A stretch of 64,000 bases of DNA from Comamonas serinivorans (GTDB taxonomy: Bacteria > Pseudomonadota > Gammaproteobacteria > Burkholderiales > Burkholderiaceae_C), in assembly GCF_002158865.1 (NCBI RefSeq), contig NZ_CP021455.1, forward strand, positions 3,720,001-3,784,000, in the 5' to 3' direction. The notes beneath the pieces were generated by a model that saw only the letters and a list, made by a program, of their open reading frames with translations, had not been told where the DNA came from and ran no database searches. The translations under genes were made by a program, and so were the position numbers. This document shows, piece after piece, positions 1 through 11,469 of the stretch; within the stretch, counting starts at the first letter, position 1; each line of letters starts with the position of its first letter.

Positions 1-346
1 GTGAAGGCTCGCGTGTCCCACGACGCGCACCACCCGTCGCACTGGTGGATGCACCGCGATGGAGCTCGCAAGCCAGCGGCTCGCGCACCTGGTCGTGGTG
101 TCAGCTCGCGACGGCCTCCGCTCACGGCTGGATGAGCGCCCAACGCCCGCACCCTGCGCCGGCTCGCGTGTCCGGCAGCCCGCACCACGCCCATCGGCGG
201 CCTTCATCCACGGCTCGCAGCCGGCTGCATCGCGGAACGCTGTTCCTTCGCCGCTTGGTTCAGGCTGCCCGCTGAACGCGTCGGGCGATCTTGCGAGCGA
301 CCGTCAAACGCACGGTGTTCAGCGGCACCTGAGCAACCACAGGCCA
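1..346. other. No supportable gene
   Basis: This stretch precedes the tRNA terminator. It is GC-rich and has open frames on both strands, but none has a recognisable protein family or a plausible ribosome binding site. A short phrase, GGCTCGCGTGTCC, occurs twice about 150 bp apart with similar downstream bases, which suggests a decayed duplication. I see nothing else in it. Confidence 0.4.
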
Positions 347-383
347 TGAAAAAACCCGCGACGCTAGAAAGCATGCGGGTTTC
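347..383 (-). terminator. Rho-independent terminator of tRNA-Thr
   Basis: On the minus strand an 8-bp stem (AAACCCGC paired with GCGGGTTT, positions 352-359 and 375-382) is followed by a T-run. It lies just beyond the 3' end of the minus-strand tRNA gene and fits an intrinsic terminator for it. Confidence 0.7.
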
Positions 384-415
384 AAGAGGATTTGGGTCTG
401 TTTGAGACCCTCAAA

Positions 416-491
416 TGGTGCCGCTTGTCGGATTCGAACTGACGACCTACCGCTTACAAGGCGGTTGCTCTACCAACTGAGCTAAAGCGGC
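416..491 (-). tRNA. tRNA-Thr (anticodon TGT)
   Basis: Read on the minus strand this gives a complete cloverleaf. The 7-bp acceptor stem starts GCCGCTT. The D-arm holds AGCTCAGTTGGTAGAGC. The anticodon stem-loop is ACCGC, CTTGTAA, GCGGT, with anticodon TGT reading ACA threonine codons. The T-arm holds GTTCGAATC. The CCA end is encoded (416-418). A terminator follows downstream and a 52-bp palindromic repeat lies upstream. Confidence 0.97.
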
Positions 492-578
492 GAAAGCGCA
501 GATTCTAATCGCAAAAAACGGGGAAACCCGATTCTGGCCCGATCCAGGTGCACATCGGCTGCGCACAGATGCATCCAG

Positions 579-630
579 GCAGTATCACCTTGTGGCCGAT
601 AAAAATACAACGGCCGTCAAGGGATACTGG
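579..630. repeat. 52-bp palindromic element, copy 1
   Basis: Ends GCAGTAT and ATACTGG flank the inner 5-mers CCGAT and AACGG at the fixed 7-10-5-8-5-10-7 spacing. It lies 12 bp beyond the sspB stop codon, between sspB and the tRNA gene. Confidence 0.85.
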
Positions 631-642
631 ATGGGACTCACC

Positions 643-1158
643 TCATTTGATGCGACGCAAAGTGGGCTTGCCGCCACCCGGCTTGGGATCAGGGTCTGCG
701 GGCTCGGCCTCGCCGGTGCCGTCAGTGCGGGTGTCGCTGCCGGATGCCTCCGGCGCCTGCTCCTCGGTGCTGGTGACCAACTGCATGGCGGGTTTGGCAT
801 CCGCGGCGTCATCCCCCTCGTAGACGGGGGTGTCCTCCGGTGGAAAGCCCATCCCCTGGCCGTTCTCGCGGGCAAACAGGGCGATGACCCGCCCCACCGG
901 CACGTAGATGTCGCGCGCCACGCCCGAGAATCGGGCCTTGAAGGTGACGGCATCGTTGTCGATGCGCAGGCCGTGCGCCGCGTCCTGGCTGATGTTGAGC
1001 ACGATCTCGCCATCCTTGACGAACTCGTGCGGCACCACCACCGTATCGTCAACCGCGACGGCCACATGCGGCGTCAGCCCGTTGTCGCCACACCACTCGT
1101 ACAAGGCGCGCAGCAGGTAGGGCCGGGTCGACGTCGGTTGCGATGGGTCCATGCTCAT
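643..1158 (-). CDS. sspB: ClpXP protease specificity-enhancing factor SspB
   Basis: This 171-residue protein matches SspB, the cytosolic adaptor that binds ssrA-tagged proteins and N-terminal RseA fragments and delivers them to ClpXP. The N-terminal part carries the typical peptide-binding fold: the family's TRPYLLRALYEWC opening, then the HVAVAV and VLNIS strands. The acidic, low-complexity C-terminal tail leads to a short end resembling the ClpX-binding segment (GGGKPTLRRIK). It starts one base after the sspA stop, so the two are clearly cotranscribed. That order (petABC-sspA-sspB) is common in betaproteobacteria. Two ATGs lie two codons apart, and the first is used here. Confidence 0.95.
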   Translation of the reverse strand: MSMDPSQPTSTRPYLLRALYEWCGDNGLTPHVAVAVDDTVVVPHEFVKDGEIVLNISQDAAHGLRIDNDAVTFKARFSGVARDIYVPVGRVIALFARENGQGMGFPPEDTPVYEGDDAADAKPAMQLVTSTEEQAPEASGSDTRTDGTGEAEPADPDPKPGGGKPTLRRIK

Positions 1159-1159
1159 C

Positions 1160-1777
1160 TCACTTGCGCATGACTTTTTCGGACGGCGTCAGCGCCTCGA
1201 TGTAAGCCGGTCGCGAGAAGATGCGCTCGGCGTACTTGAGCAGCGGCGCGGCATTCTTGGACAGCTCGATGCCGTAGTGGTCAAGGCGCCACAGCAGCGG
1301 GGCCAGGGCCACGTCCAGCATGGAGAAGTTTTCGCCCAGGATGAACTTGTTCTTGAGGAACACGGGCGCCATCTGCGTCAGGCGGTCGCGGATGTGCGAG
1401 CGGGCCTTCTCCACCGCCTTGTCGGCCGACTTGCCGCTGCGGTTGCTGGCCTCGAGCACGGAGACGTGCGTGAACAGCTCTTTTTCGAAGTTCAGCAGGA
1501 ACAGGCGCACACGGGCGCGATCCACGGGATCCCCAGGCATCAGCTGCGGATGCGGGAAGCGCTCGTCGATGTACTCGTTGATGATGTTGGACTCGTAGAG
1601 GATGAGGTCGCGCTCGACCAGGATCGGCACCTGCCCGTAGGGGTTCATCACGGCGATGTCTTCGGGCTTGTTGTACAAGTCCACATCGCGGATTTCAAAG
1701 TCCATGCCTTTCTCAAACAAGACGAAACGGCAGCGGTGAGAGAACGGGCACGTCGTTCCCGAGTAAAGCACCATCAT
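1160..1777 (-). CDS. sspA: Stringent starvation protein A
   Basis: This 205-residue protein has the glutathione-S-transferase-like fold of SspA, an RNA-polymerase-associated regulator involved in starvation and acid responses. The N-terminal thioredoxin-like half opens with LYSGTTCPFSHRCR and contains the cis-proline phrase GQVPILVERD. The all-alpha C-terminal half follows. Family members generally lack GST activity and bind sigma70 polymerase; that is known of the family and not shown here. It sits 107 bp after petC and directly before sspB on the minus strand. Confidence 0.95.
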   Translation of the reverse strand: MMVLYSGTTCPFSHRCRFVLFEKGMDFEIRDVDLYNKPEDIAVMNPYGQVPILVERDLILYESNIINEYIDERFPHPQLMPGDPVDRARVRLFLLNFEKELFTHVSVLEASNRSGKSADKAVEKARSHIRDRLTQMAPVFLKNKFILGENFSMLDVALAPLLWRLDHYGIELSKNAAPLLKYAERIFSRPAYIEALTPSEKVMRK

Positions 1778-1884
1778 GGCAAGAACTCCTCAAAACCAAA
1801 AAGAGTGGGACGACGCGCAAACTGCAGCGGCGAACCCACTCTGCACACCCTGAGCACCAGGCTCAGGGCACAAACCCATGAATT

Positions 1885-2646
1885 TTACTCAACCTCTTTC
1901 CAGTACGCTTTGTTCAGGCGCCAGAACATGAAACTGAGGACGAGTAAAAACAGCATCACCGCCACACCGATGCGCACCCGCGTGTTCTGAGCAGGCTCGG
2001 CCATCCAGGTCAGGTAGTTGACCAGGTCGTTGACGTCGCGGTCGAAATTGGCCGATGTGCCGGGGCTGACCTGCTTCCAGCCCTTGAACACCGACACCTC
2101 CTGCCCGTGTGCGCTGACCTTCTCGAAGATCGGCTCGTGCTCGCCCTGCATCTCCCACAGGGGGTTGGGCATGCCCACATTGGGGTACAGCACGTTGTTC
2201 CAGCCCGTCGGCCGGTTCGCATCCCGGTAAAACGAACGCAAGAAGGTGTAGAGGTAATCGGCGCCAGTGCCCCCATGCCCGGCACGCGAGCGAGCAATCA
2301 CGGTCAAGTCGGGCGGGTTGGCCCCAAACCACTTCTTGGCATCATGGGGGTCGATGGCCGCGACCATGGTGTCGCCCACCTTGGCCGACGTGAACACCAT
2401 GTAGTCCTTGATGTCCTTCTCGGACAGGCCGATGTCGGTCAGGCGGTTGTAGCGCATGAACGCGGCCGAATGGCAGTTCAGGCAGTAGTTGACGAACAGC
2501 TTGGCACCGCGCTGGAGCGACGCCAGGTCATTGGTGGCGACCTTGGCCTTCTGCCAGGACACGCCTTCGGCACCCGCCGCCTGCGCGCCCCCCAGCAAGG
2601 CCAGCGACGCCCAAGCACCGAGCAGGATCTTTTTGATCATCTTCAT
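1885..2646 (-). CDS. petC: Ubiquinol-cytochrome c reductase, cytochrome c1
   Basis: This 253-residue subunit of the cytochrome bc1 complex passes electrons from the Rieske centre to soluble cytochrome c. It has an N-terminal signal peptide ending near AQA (residue 23), the heme-binding CLNCH motif at residues 55-59, and a single C-terminal membrane helix (about residues 225-244) followed by a short charged tail. The helix anchors the periplasmic heme domain. It follows petB by 15 bp in the petA-petB-petC operon. Confidence 0.97.
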   Translation of the reverse strand: MKMIKKILLGAWASLALLGGAQAAGAEGVSWQKAKVATNDLASLQRGAKLFVNYCLNCHSAAFMRYNRLTDIGLSEKDIKDYMVFTSAKVGDTMVAAIDPHDAKKWFGANPPDLTVIARSRAGHGGTGADYLYTFLRSFYRDANRPTGWNNVLYPNVGMPNPLWEMQGEHEPIFEKVSAHGQEVSVFKGWKQVSPGTSANFDRDVNDLVNYLTWMAEPAQNTRVRIGVAVMLFLLVLSFMFWRLNKAYWKEVE

Positions 2647-2661
2647 CGCGCGTTCTCCGAA

Positions 2662-4077
2662 TCAATGCGGCACATAGACGACGCGCTCCGGCACCGGCTT
2701 GGGCTCACCCAAGCGACTCCACCAAGGCATCAACAGGAAAAAGGCAAAGTACAGGATGGTGCCCACTTGCGACATGCGCTCGAACACCGGCGACGGCGGC
2801 TCCACGCCAAGCCAGCCCAGCATCAGGAACACCACCACGAACACGGCGTAGACGTAGCGGTGCCAATCGGGACGATAACGGATCGACCGCGCGGGGCTGT
2901 GGTCCAGCCACGGCAGCAGGAACAGGATGATGACCGAGCCACCCATCACCACCACGCCCCAGAACTTCGCATCGATCACGCGCAGCAGCACCATGGCCAC
3001 GGCCGCCGCAACCACGATCAAGGCCTTGATCGGCATGGCCAATCGGGTCTTCACACAGGCAAAGGCTGCAGCCAGGGCCAGCGCGATGATGAACACCCAG
3101 GTCATCTGGTCGGTGGTGGCACGCAGCATGGAATAGAACGGCGTGAAGTACCAGACCGGGGCAATGTGCGAAGGCGTGACCAGCGGGTCTGCCGGGATGA
3201 AGTTGTTGTATTCGAGGAAATAGCCCCCGAACTCGGGCGCGAAGAACACCACGGCCGAGAAGAACAACAGGAACACCGACACCCCCATCAGGTCGTGCAC
3301 CGAGTAATAGGGGTGGAACGGCACGCCATCGGCCGGCGCAGTCGCCGACCAGCGGTTGCCCTTGGGGCCCTTCTTGATCTCGATGCCGTCGGGGTTGTTC
3401 GACCCCACGTCATGCAAGGCCAGCAGGTGAGCCACCACCAGGCCCAACAGCACCAGCGGCACGGCGATCACGTGGAAGCTGAAAAAGCGGTTCAGCGTCG
3501 CATCGCCCACCACGTAGTCACCGCGAATGTACAGCGACAGGGTTTCGCCCACGAACGGAATGGCCGAGAACAGGTTCACGATCACCTGCGCGCCCCAATA
3601 CGACATCTGGCCCCAGGGCAACAAATAGCCCATGAAGGCTTCGGCCATCAGGCACAGGAAAATCAGGCAGCCGAAAATCCAGACCAATTCACGCGGCTTG
3701 CGGTATGACCCATACAGCAACCCGCGGAACATGTGCAGGTAAACCACGACGAAAAATGCCGATGCACCCGTGGAGTGCATGTAGCGGATCAGCCAGCCCC
3801 ACGGCACGTCGCGCATGATGTACTCGACGGAAGCGAATGCCTTGGCCGCGTCCGGCTTGTAATGCATGACCAAAAAAATGCCGGTGACGATCTGAATCAC
3901 CAGGACCAGCAAGGCCAGAGAGCCGAAGATGTACCAGAAGTTGAAATTCTTCGGCGCGAAGTATTCCGACATGTGCACCCGATACGCATCGAATGCCGTG
4001 GGAAATCGATTTTCGAACCAATTACCGACCTTGGCCGAATTGCGGGCGTTGGGTGAGATTGTTTTGAATTCCGCCAT
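2662..4077 (-). CDS. petB: Ubiquinol-cytochrome c reductase, cytochrome b
   Basis: This 471-residue integral membrane subunit of complex III carries the two b hemes and the quinol-oxidation and quinone-reduction sites. It has eight or more hydrophobic helices, paired histidines in the second and fourth helices, and the phrase GQMSYWGAQV of the cd1 region. The residues of the Qo-site PEWY motif appear in variant form as FAPEFGGYF. The C-terminal part is longer than in mitochondrial cytochrome b, as in other betaproteobacteria. It lies 9 bp after petA. Confidence 0.97.
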   Translation of the reverse strand: MAEFKTISPNARNSAKVGNWFENRFPTAFDAYRVHMSEYFAPKNFNFWYIFGSLALLVLVIQIVTGIFLVMHYKPDAAKAFASVEYIMRDVPWGWLIRYMHSTGASAFFVVVYLHMFRGLLYGSYRKPRELVWIFGCLIFLCLMAEAFMGYLLPWGQMSYWGAQVIVNLFSAIPFVGETLSLYIRGDYVVGDATLNRFFSFHVIAVPLVLLGLVVAHLLALHDVGSNNPDGIEIKKGPKGNRWSATAPADGVPFHPYYSVHDLMGVSVFLLFFSAVVFFAPEFGGYFLEYNNFIPADPLVTPSHIAPVWYFTPFYSMLRATTDQMTWVFIIALALAAAFACVKTRLAMPIKALIVVAAAVAMVLLRVIDAKFWGVVVMGGSVIILFLLPWLDHSPARSIRYRPDWHRYVYAVFVVVFLMLGWLGVEPPSPVFERMSQVGTILYFAFFLLMPWWSRLGEPKPVPERVVYVPH

Positions 4078-4086
4078 GTCGCCCCC

Positions 4087-4683
4087 TTATGCCTTCTTGT
4101 CTTCGCCGATCAGCAAGGTGGTATCCGACAAATACATGTGCGGCGGCACCTCGAGGTTATCGGGAGCGGGTTTGTTCTTGAACACACGTCCCGCCAGGTC
4201 AAAGGTCGATCCGTGGCACGGGCAGAGGAAGCCGCCTTCCCAATCGGCCGGCAACGACGGCTGCGGGCCTGGCGTGAATTTGTCAACCGGTGAACACCCG
4301 AGATGGGTACAAATCCCGATGACAACCAGGATTTCTGGCTTGATAGATCGGGTTTCGTTCTTGGCGTACTCGGGCGTGGGAAACGCGGTGCGGTTGGACT
4401 GAGGGTCTGCCACCTCGCCGTCGGTTTTCTTCAACGACGCCAATTGCTCCGGCGTGCGGCGCATGATCCAAATGGGCTTACCGCGCCATTCGGCATTGAT
4501 TTTCCCGCCAGGCTGAAGGCCGGATATATCCACCTCCACCGGGGCCCCTGCCGCTTTTGCACGCTCCGAAGGACCAAAGCTCGAAACGAAGGGAACTGCA
4601 ACTCCGACTGCACCGGCTGCACCGGCACAGCCCGACGCGATCAACCACGTCCTCTTACTGCTATCCACTGGCGTATCACTCAT
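4087..4683 (-). CDS. petA: Ubiquinol-cytochrome c reductase, Rieske iron-sulfur subunit
   Basis: This 198-residue protein is the Rieske 2Fe-2S subunit of the bc1 complex. The cluster ligands are in CTHLGC (residues 125-130) and CPCHGS (154-159). An N-terminal membrane helix of about 20 residues follows a Tat-like region (SSKRTWL), as expected for a cofactor-loaded protein. I chose the ATG at 4683 because it gives the normal family N-terminus; an upstream start would add 37 residues with no family resemblance. It is the first gene of the pet operon. Confidence 0.96.
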   Translation of the reverse strand: MSDTPVDSSKRTWLIASGCAGAAGAVGVAVPFVSSFGPSERAKAAGAPVEVDISGLQPGGKINAEWRGKPIWIMRRTPEQLASLKKTDGEVADPQSNRTAFPTPEYAKNETRSIKPEILVVIGICTHLGCSPVDKFTPGPQPSLPADWEGGFLCPCHGSTFDLAGRVFKNKPAPDNLEVPPHMYLSDTTLLIGEDKKA

Positions 4684-4734
4684 GGAAATCCTCGGGGTAT
4701 CAGGTCTTGGGTCTGGGTCAGGACTCGAAAAACC

Positions 4735-4761
4735 ATTGTAGCGGAGGGGCATCTTTGTAAA
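4735..4761 (-). promoter_or_regulatory. Candidate sigma70 promoter of the pet operon
   Basis: On the minus strand a TACAAT -10 box (4735-4740) is preceded by TTTACA (4756-4761) with a 15-bp spacer. It lies about 50 bp upstream of petA. The spacer is short, so the -35 assignment is tentative. Confidence 0.4.
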
Positions 4762-4764
4762 CCA

Positions 4765-4796
4765 GTCACAAGGTGACGCATTTGTGCCTGTCACCT
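4765..4796. promoter_or_regulatory. GTCAC/GTGAC inverted repeats in the petA-mscL divergent region
   Basis: GTCAC (4765-4769) and GTGAC (4773-4777) form a tight dyad. The second half, extended to AGGTGAC, pairs again with GTCACCT (4790-4796) across a 12-nt spacer. The cluster sits just upstream of the candidate pet promoter and could be an operator. No regulator can be named from the sequence. Confidence 0.3.
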
Positions 4797-4857
4797 GGGT
4801 GCTTTCGGGTAAGCAAATTGGCTAAACTGCGCCCACGTTTCACAGATGAGGTAGCGC

Positions 4858-5283
4858 ATGGGAATGCTGCAGGAATTCAAAGAATTTGCCGTCAAAGGCA
4901 ACGTCATGGACTTGGCCGTGGGTGTGATCATCGGCGGCGCCTTCGGCAAGATCGTGGACTCCGTGGTGGGCGACCTCATCATGCCGGTCATCAGCAAGGT
5001 GGCCGGCGGCCTGGACTTCTCGAACTACTACCTCGGCCTGGCGGGCCAGGCAGCGGGCCTCACGCTCGAAGAAGCCAAAAAGCAAGGCGCCGTGTTCGCA
5101 TACGGCAACTTCATCACCATCTTGATCAACTTCATCATCCTGGCGTTCATCATCTTCATGATGGTCAAGCAGATGAACCGCCTGCGCCGCGAGGAGTCGC
5201 CGGCCGCCCCCGAGCCCGAGGTCACGCCCGAAGAGGTCACGCTGCTGCGCGAAATCCGCGACAGCCTGAAAAACAAGGCCTGA
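4858..5283 (+). CDS. mscL: Large-conductance mechanosensitive channel
   Basis: This 141-residue inner-membrane protein forms the pentameric pore that opens under hypo-osmotic shock. The family N-terminus is plain: MLQEFKEFAVKGNVMDLAVG and the glycine-rich first helix (VIIGGAFGKIV). A periplasmic loop and the second helix (about residues 82-102) follow. The C-terminal cytoplasmic helix ends in LLREIRDSLK. Length is typical. It is transcribed alone, divergent from the pet operon. Confidence 0.97.
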   Translation: MGMLQEFKEFAVKGNVMDLAVGVIIGGAFGKIVDSVVGDLIMPVISKVAGGLDFSNYYLGLAGQAAGLTLEEAKKQGAVFAYGNFITILINFIILAFIIFMMVKQMNRLRREESPAAPEPEVTPEEVTLLREIRDSLKNKA

Positions 5284-5323
5284 CGGTGCCCGGCCCGGCG
5301 CAAGGCCGGACAGACTCACCGTC
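5282..5323. terminator. Long hairpin after mscL, possible terminator
   Basis: GACGGTG (5282-5288) pairs with CACCGTC (5317-5323), with an inner GGCC-rich stem. It lies between the convergent mscL and pdxA genes. Only a short T-rich tail (TTGATT) follows on the plus strand, so the terminator call is moderate. Confidence 0.45.
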
Positions 5324-5328
5324 TTGAT

Positions 5329-6390
5329 TCAACGGGGCCAGCCTGCCAGCTGCTTGGCCACGCGAATCGCCTGCACCAGGCTGGCTTCACTGGCGCGCGC
5401 GGTGCCGGCGATGTCGAACGCGGTGCCGTGGTCCGGGCTGGTGCGCACCAGCGGCAAGCCCAGGGTGACGTTCACGCCCTCTTCCACCCCCAGGTACTTC
5501 ACCGGGATCAGCCCCTGGTCGTGGTACATCGCGATCACGGCATCCACCGGCTCAGGGCCGGCTTGGCTCTGGCGCGCCACCATGAAGACCGTGTCCGGGG
5601 CCAGGGGCCCGCGCACCTGCACACCGCGCACCTGCGCCGCCTGCACGGCGGGGCCGATCACGGTCATCTCTTCGGTCCCGAACAGCCCTCCTTCGCCCGC
5701 ATGCGGGTTGAGCCCAGCTACCAGCAAGCGCGGCGCGCGCCCCAGCATGCGGCGCAGCGACGCGTCGGCAATGCGCAGGGTGTCGCTCACCGCGGGCAGC
5801 GTCACGCGCTCGATGGCCTCGCGCAGCGAGACGTGGATGCTGACCAGCACCACCCGCAGCTCATCGTTGGCCAGCATCATGCGCACCGGCACCTCATGCA
5901 CAGGTTGATGCAGGTATGCCGCCGCTTCCGATTGAAGTAATTCGGTGTGCCCGGGATACTGGTCATACGGCGCACCGCCTTCGGCCAGTGCCTCCTTGTG
6001 CAGCGGTGCGGTCACCAGCGCGGCCACGTCGCCCCGCAACGCCGCCTGCGCCGCCCAGCTCACGCACGCCCCGGCATAGCGGCCGGCCTCGCCACTGACC
6101 TGTCCCCAGGCCGGTGGCGACGTCAGGCCAGGCAGGGGGTACACCGGCAAGCAGCGCGGTGGCGCCGTCAGCGCTTGGGCCGGTGAATCGATCACCATGC
6201 AAGGCAGCGGCGGCAGAACCAGCGCCTGCGTCACGCACGCGCTGGCCCGGCGCAAGGTGGCCAGGTCGCCCACCACGAAGCAGCCCGACGTCTGTTCGGG
6301 CGCCAGCAGAAAGGCCTTGGCCAGGATTTCGGGCCCGATGCCCGCGCCATCGCCCATGGTGAGGGCCACCGCCCGCTGCTGCTCGCTCAT
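5329..6390 (-). CDS. pdxA: 4-hydroxythreonine-4-phosphate dehydrogenase PdxA
   Basis: This 353-residue enzyme oxidises 4-phosphohydroxy-L-threonine in the DXP-dependent vitamin B6 pathway. Recognisable PdxA features are the opening ALTMGDGAGIGPEI, the conserved TAPLHKEAL segment, the GHTELL phrase with its metal-site histidine, and NPHAGEGGLFG near residue 225. The C-terminal substrate-binding segment MYHDQGLIPVKYL is also present. Length is near the usual 330. It ends 9 bp before the Nif3-like gene would begin downstream on the same strand, so the two may be cotranscribed. Confidence 0.95.
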   Translation of the reverse strand: MSEQQRAVALTMGDGAGIGPEILAKAFLLAPEQTSGCFVVGDLATLRRASACVTQALVLPPLPCMVIDSPAQALTAPPRCLPVYPLPGLTSPPAWGQVSGEAGRYAGACVSWAAQAALRGDVAALVTAPLHKEALAEGGAPYDQYPGHTELLQSEAAAYLHQPVHEVPVRMMLANDELRVVLVSIHVSLREAIERVTLPAVSDTLRIADASLRRMLGRAPRLLVAGLNPHAGEGGLFGTEEMTVIGPAVQAAQVRGVQVRGPLAPDTVFMVARQSQAGPEPVDAVIAMYHDQGLIPVKYLGVEEGVNVTLGLPLVRTSPDHGTAFDIAGTARASEASLVQAIRVAKQLAGWPR

Positions 6391-6399
6391 GGTTCCCCC

Positions 6400-7182
6400 T
6401 CAGGCCGGATTGTCGATGTCGATGAAGGTGTGCTGCAGGCCCAGCTGCCGCGCCACGTGGTCCGCCATCGCGGGCGCGCCATACCGCTCTGTCGCATGGT
6501 GACCACAGGCGAAAAAGGCCACCCCGCACTCGCGCGCCAGGTGGGCCTGCGGCTCCGAAATCTCGCCCGTGATGAAGGCCTGGGCTCCGGCGTCGATGGC
6601 GGCTTCGAAAAAGCCTTGGGCACCGCCACTGCACCACGCCACACGCTGAATCGGCGCCGCCACATCGCCCACCGCCACCACGGCCCGCCGCAACACAGTT
6701 TGCAGGTGCGTGGCCAAGATGTCGCGGTCGGCAAAGGCACCGCCATCGGCGCGCGCCCCCAGAAACCCCAGGTCCTGCTCACCGAACCGCGTCTGGGCGG
6801 CCAGGCCCAGCACGCGCCCCAACTCGGCGTTGTTGCCCAGGCGGTCGTGGGCATCCAGCGGCAGGTGGTAGGCGAACAGGTTGATGTCGTGAGCCAGCAG
6901 GCGCTGCAGCCGCGCCTTCATCCAGCCCGTCACCGTGCCGCTTTGCCCCCGCCAGAACAGGCCGTGGTGCACGAACACCGCGTCGGCGCCCTCGGCAATC
7001 GCCGCGTCGATGAGGGCCTGGCTCGCGGTCACGCCGCTGACCAGCTTGCGCACGCGGGGCTTGCCCTCCACCTGAAGCCCATTGGGCCCGTAGTCCTTGA
7101 AGCGCTCGGGGTGCAGCTCGGCGTTGAACGCCGCCAGCAACGCGGCGCGGTCCACGCCGGACGAATCGGTTGAAGAAGCCAT
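6400..7182 (-). CDS. Nif3-like dinuclear metal centre protein (YbgI family)
   Basis: This 260-residue protein belongs to the Nif3/YbgI family, toroidal hexamers with a dinuclear metal site per subunit and no settled enzymatic role. Family marks are KDYGPNGLQVEG near the start, the metal-ligand phrase VFVHHGLFW, and the C-terminal FACGHHATER. The start at 7182 gives the usual N-terminus; an ATG at 7200 is also in frame. It is followed after 9 bp by pdxA. The gene is divergent from the HtrA protease gene, with under 80 bp between starts. Confidence 0.9.
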   Translation of the reverse strand: MASSTDSSGVDRAALLAAFNAELHPERFKDYGPNGLQVEGKPRVRKLVSGVTASQALIDAAIAEGADAVFVHHGLFWRGQSGTVTGWMKARLQRLLAHDINLFAYHLPLDAHDRLGNNAELGRVLGLAAQTRFGEQDLGFLGARADGGAFADRDILATHLQTVLRRAVVAVGDVAAPIQRVAWCSGGAQGFFEAAIDAGAQAFITGEISEPQAHLARECGVAFFACGHHATERYGAPAMADHVARQLGLQHTFIDIDNPA

Positions 7183-7256
7183 GTGCCGATTGTCGGCCAT
7201 CGCCGCGCCACGCTGTCTGCCGGGCCGGGGCAGCCGGATGCAGGACAATGCGCGCC

Positions 7257-8408
<1,152 letters not shown>

Positions 8409-8414
8409 TTAGCA

Positions 8415-8466
8415 GGAGTATGCACCCACTGCCGTTGGTGAAAAAACGGACGTGACACCATACTCC
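8415..8466. repeat. 52-bp palindromic element, copy 2
   Basis: Perfectly matched ends GGAGTAT and ATACTCC flank the canonical inner pair CCGTT/AACGG. It begins 6 bp after the HtrA-gene stop codon. Confidence 0.9.
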
Positions 8467-8581
8467 TTCAAAACACTCACCTCGACCAGAGCACCAGCCA
8501 GAAGGGCTTCACGCCTGCACGCGGGTGCGCCAACGCACAGGCCAGCCCTGGCAGGCCAGCCGTGGCGGCCTGCGCAGGCTG

Positions 8582-10531
<1,950 letters not shown>

Positions 10532-10677
10532 GCGGGCATCTCCTGTGGGTGAGTGGATTGCCCCGCATCGCCCGGTGTGCATGACGCATGGACGGATACC
10601 CAGATGCTTGCCCTGCGCCATGGGAACCACGGATGCCGGGTGTGGATGTCCGCCACGGCATGAACGCCTTGTGGCTG

Positions 10678-10775
10678 CAGCTCTTCTTACGCTGGTACTA
10701 ACCAGATCAAGTTCGCGGTTCCGGCGGTCAGGTCCGCCGTCTCAGCACGCCATGTTCGTGCACCCCGGAGCAAAG
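10678..10775 (-). promoter_or_regulatory. TPP riboswitch (THI element) upstream of thiC
   Basis: On the minus strand the conserved core is clear: GGGGTGC, then GCGTGCTGAGA, then AACTTGATCTGGTTAGTACC and AGCGTAAG. These are the J2-3/P3 and P4-P5 segments of the TPP aptamer. It lies about 150 bp upstream of the thiC start and should lower thiC expression when TPP is plentiful. Confidence 0.93.
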
Positions 10776-10913
10776 GCGATTGTAGGCCCAACCCCCCGCC
10801 CCCGCGCGTCGTGTCCATGCGGGTATTCGCGTGTGCTGCAGGTGCCAGGGGCCACGCGGCGCGCCGTGCTATCAACACGCCCCATCACCCAACCCGTCAC
10901 CCAGGAGCGTTTC

Positions 10914-11303
10914 ATGTCGAACACCCCCAGCACCAACGCCGCGCACATGACCGCCGTGGCAGAGCGTTATGTGCAAGCCTTGAACCAGGGCGATCTCGAC
11001 GCCGTCATGGCCTTGTTTGCGGCCGATGCCTGCGTGGAAGACCCCGTGGGCAGCGAGCCCCGCCGTGGCACCGAGGCCATACGCGGTTTCTTTCAGCGTG
11101 TGACCAGCACGCCCATGACCGTGGTGCACGACGGTGAACCCCGCGCCGTGGCCAACGAGGTGGCGTTTGGCCTCAAGCTCAGTTTCACGCGCGATGGCAA
11201 GCACACCACCTTGTCCGTCATCGACCATTTCCGCTTCAATGCCGACGGCGACATCGTGGCCATGCGCGCCTTCTTCGGTCCCCAGAACATCCACGTGGCC
11301 TGA
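10914..11303 (+). CDS. ksi: Steroid Delta-isomerase (ketosteroid isomerase)
   Basis: This 129-residue protein looks like the Comamonas testosteroni ketosteroid isomerase along its whole length, not just a generic SnoaL fold. The oxyanion-hole Tyr (Y14 there) is Y19 in AERYVQAL. The catalytic base D38 is D43 in VEDPVGSEPR. The second acid D99 is D104 in IDHFRFN. The ending FGPQNIH also matches. The enzyme moves the double bond of 3-oxo-Delta5 steroids to Delta4. The start has an AGGAG site 6 bp upstream. No other steroid-degradation gene is adjacent, so its substrate in this organism is inferred. Confidence 0.88.
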   Translation: MSNTPSTNAAHMTAVAERYVQALNQGDLDAVMALFAADACVEDPVGSEPRRGTEAIRGFFQRVTSTPMTVVHDGEPRAVANEVAFGLKLSFTRDGKHTTLSVIDHFRFNADGDIVAMRAFFGPQNIHVA

Positions 11304-11469
11304 TGCCGCGCTGGTTCGGCAGCCGGCCCGCCACGTGCCGGCGCGCGGTGGCCAAGGCCAGCGCCAGCCCTGGTCCGCATCGCCTGACCTGGCCCGCGCC
11401 TGCTTCAGCCACCCTGCGTCTCGCCACAGGCGACAGACGCCGGCCCGGCATCCGTGGGATGCTGCGCCC

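Noticed and set aside
2107..3708. 533-aa plus-strand open frame across petC/petB
   Set aside because: It is antisense to clearly recognised cytochrome genes and rich in His/Arg/Gln; a GC-driven shadow.
10914..11303. Generic SnoaL/NTF2 protein call
   Set aside because: Whole-length resemblance to steroid isomerase and conservation of its three catalytic residues make the specific call better.
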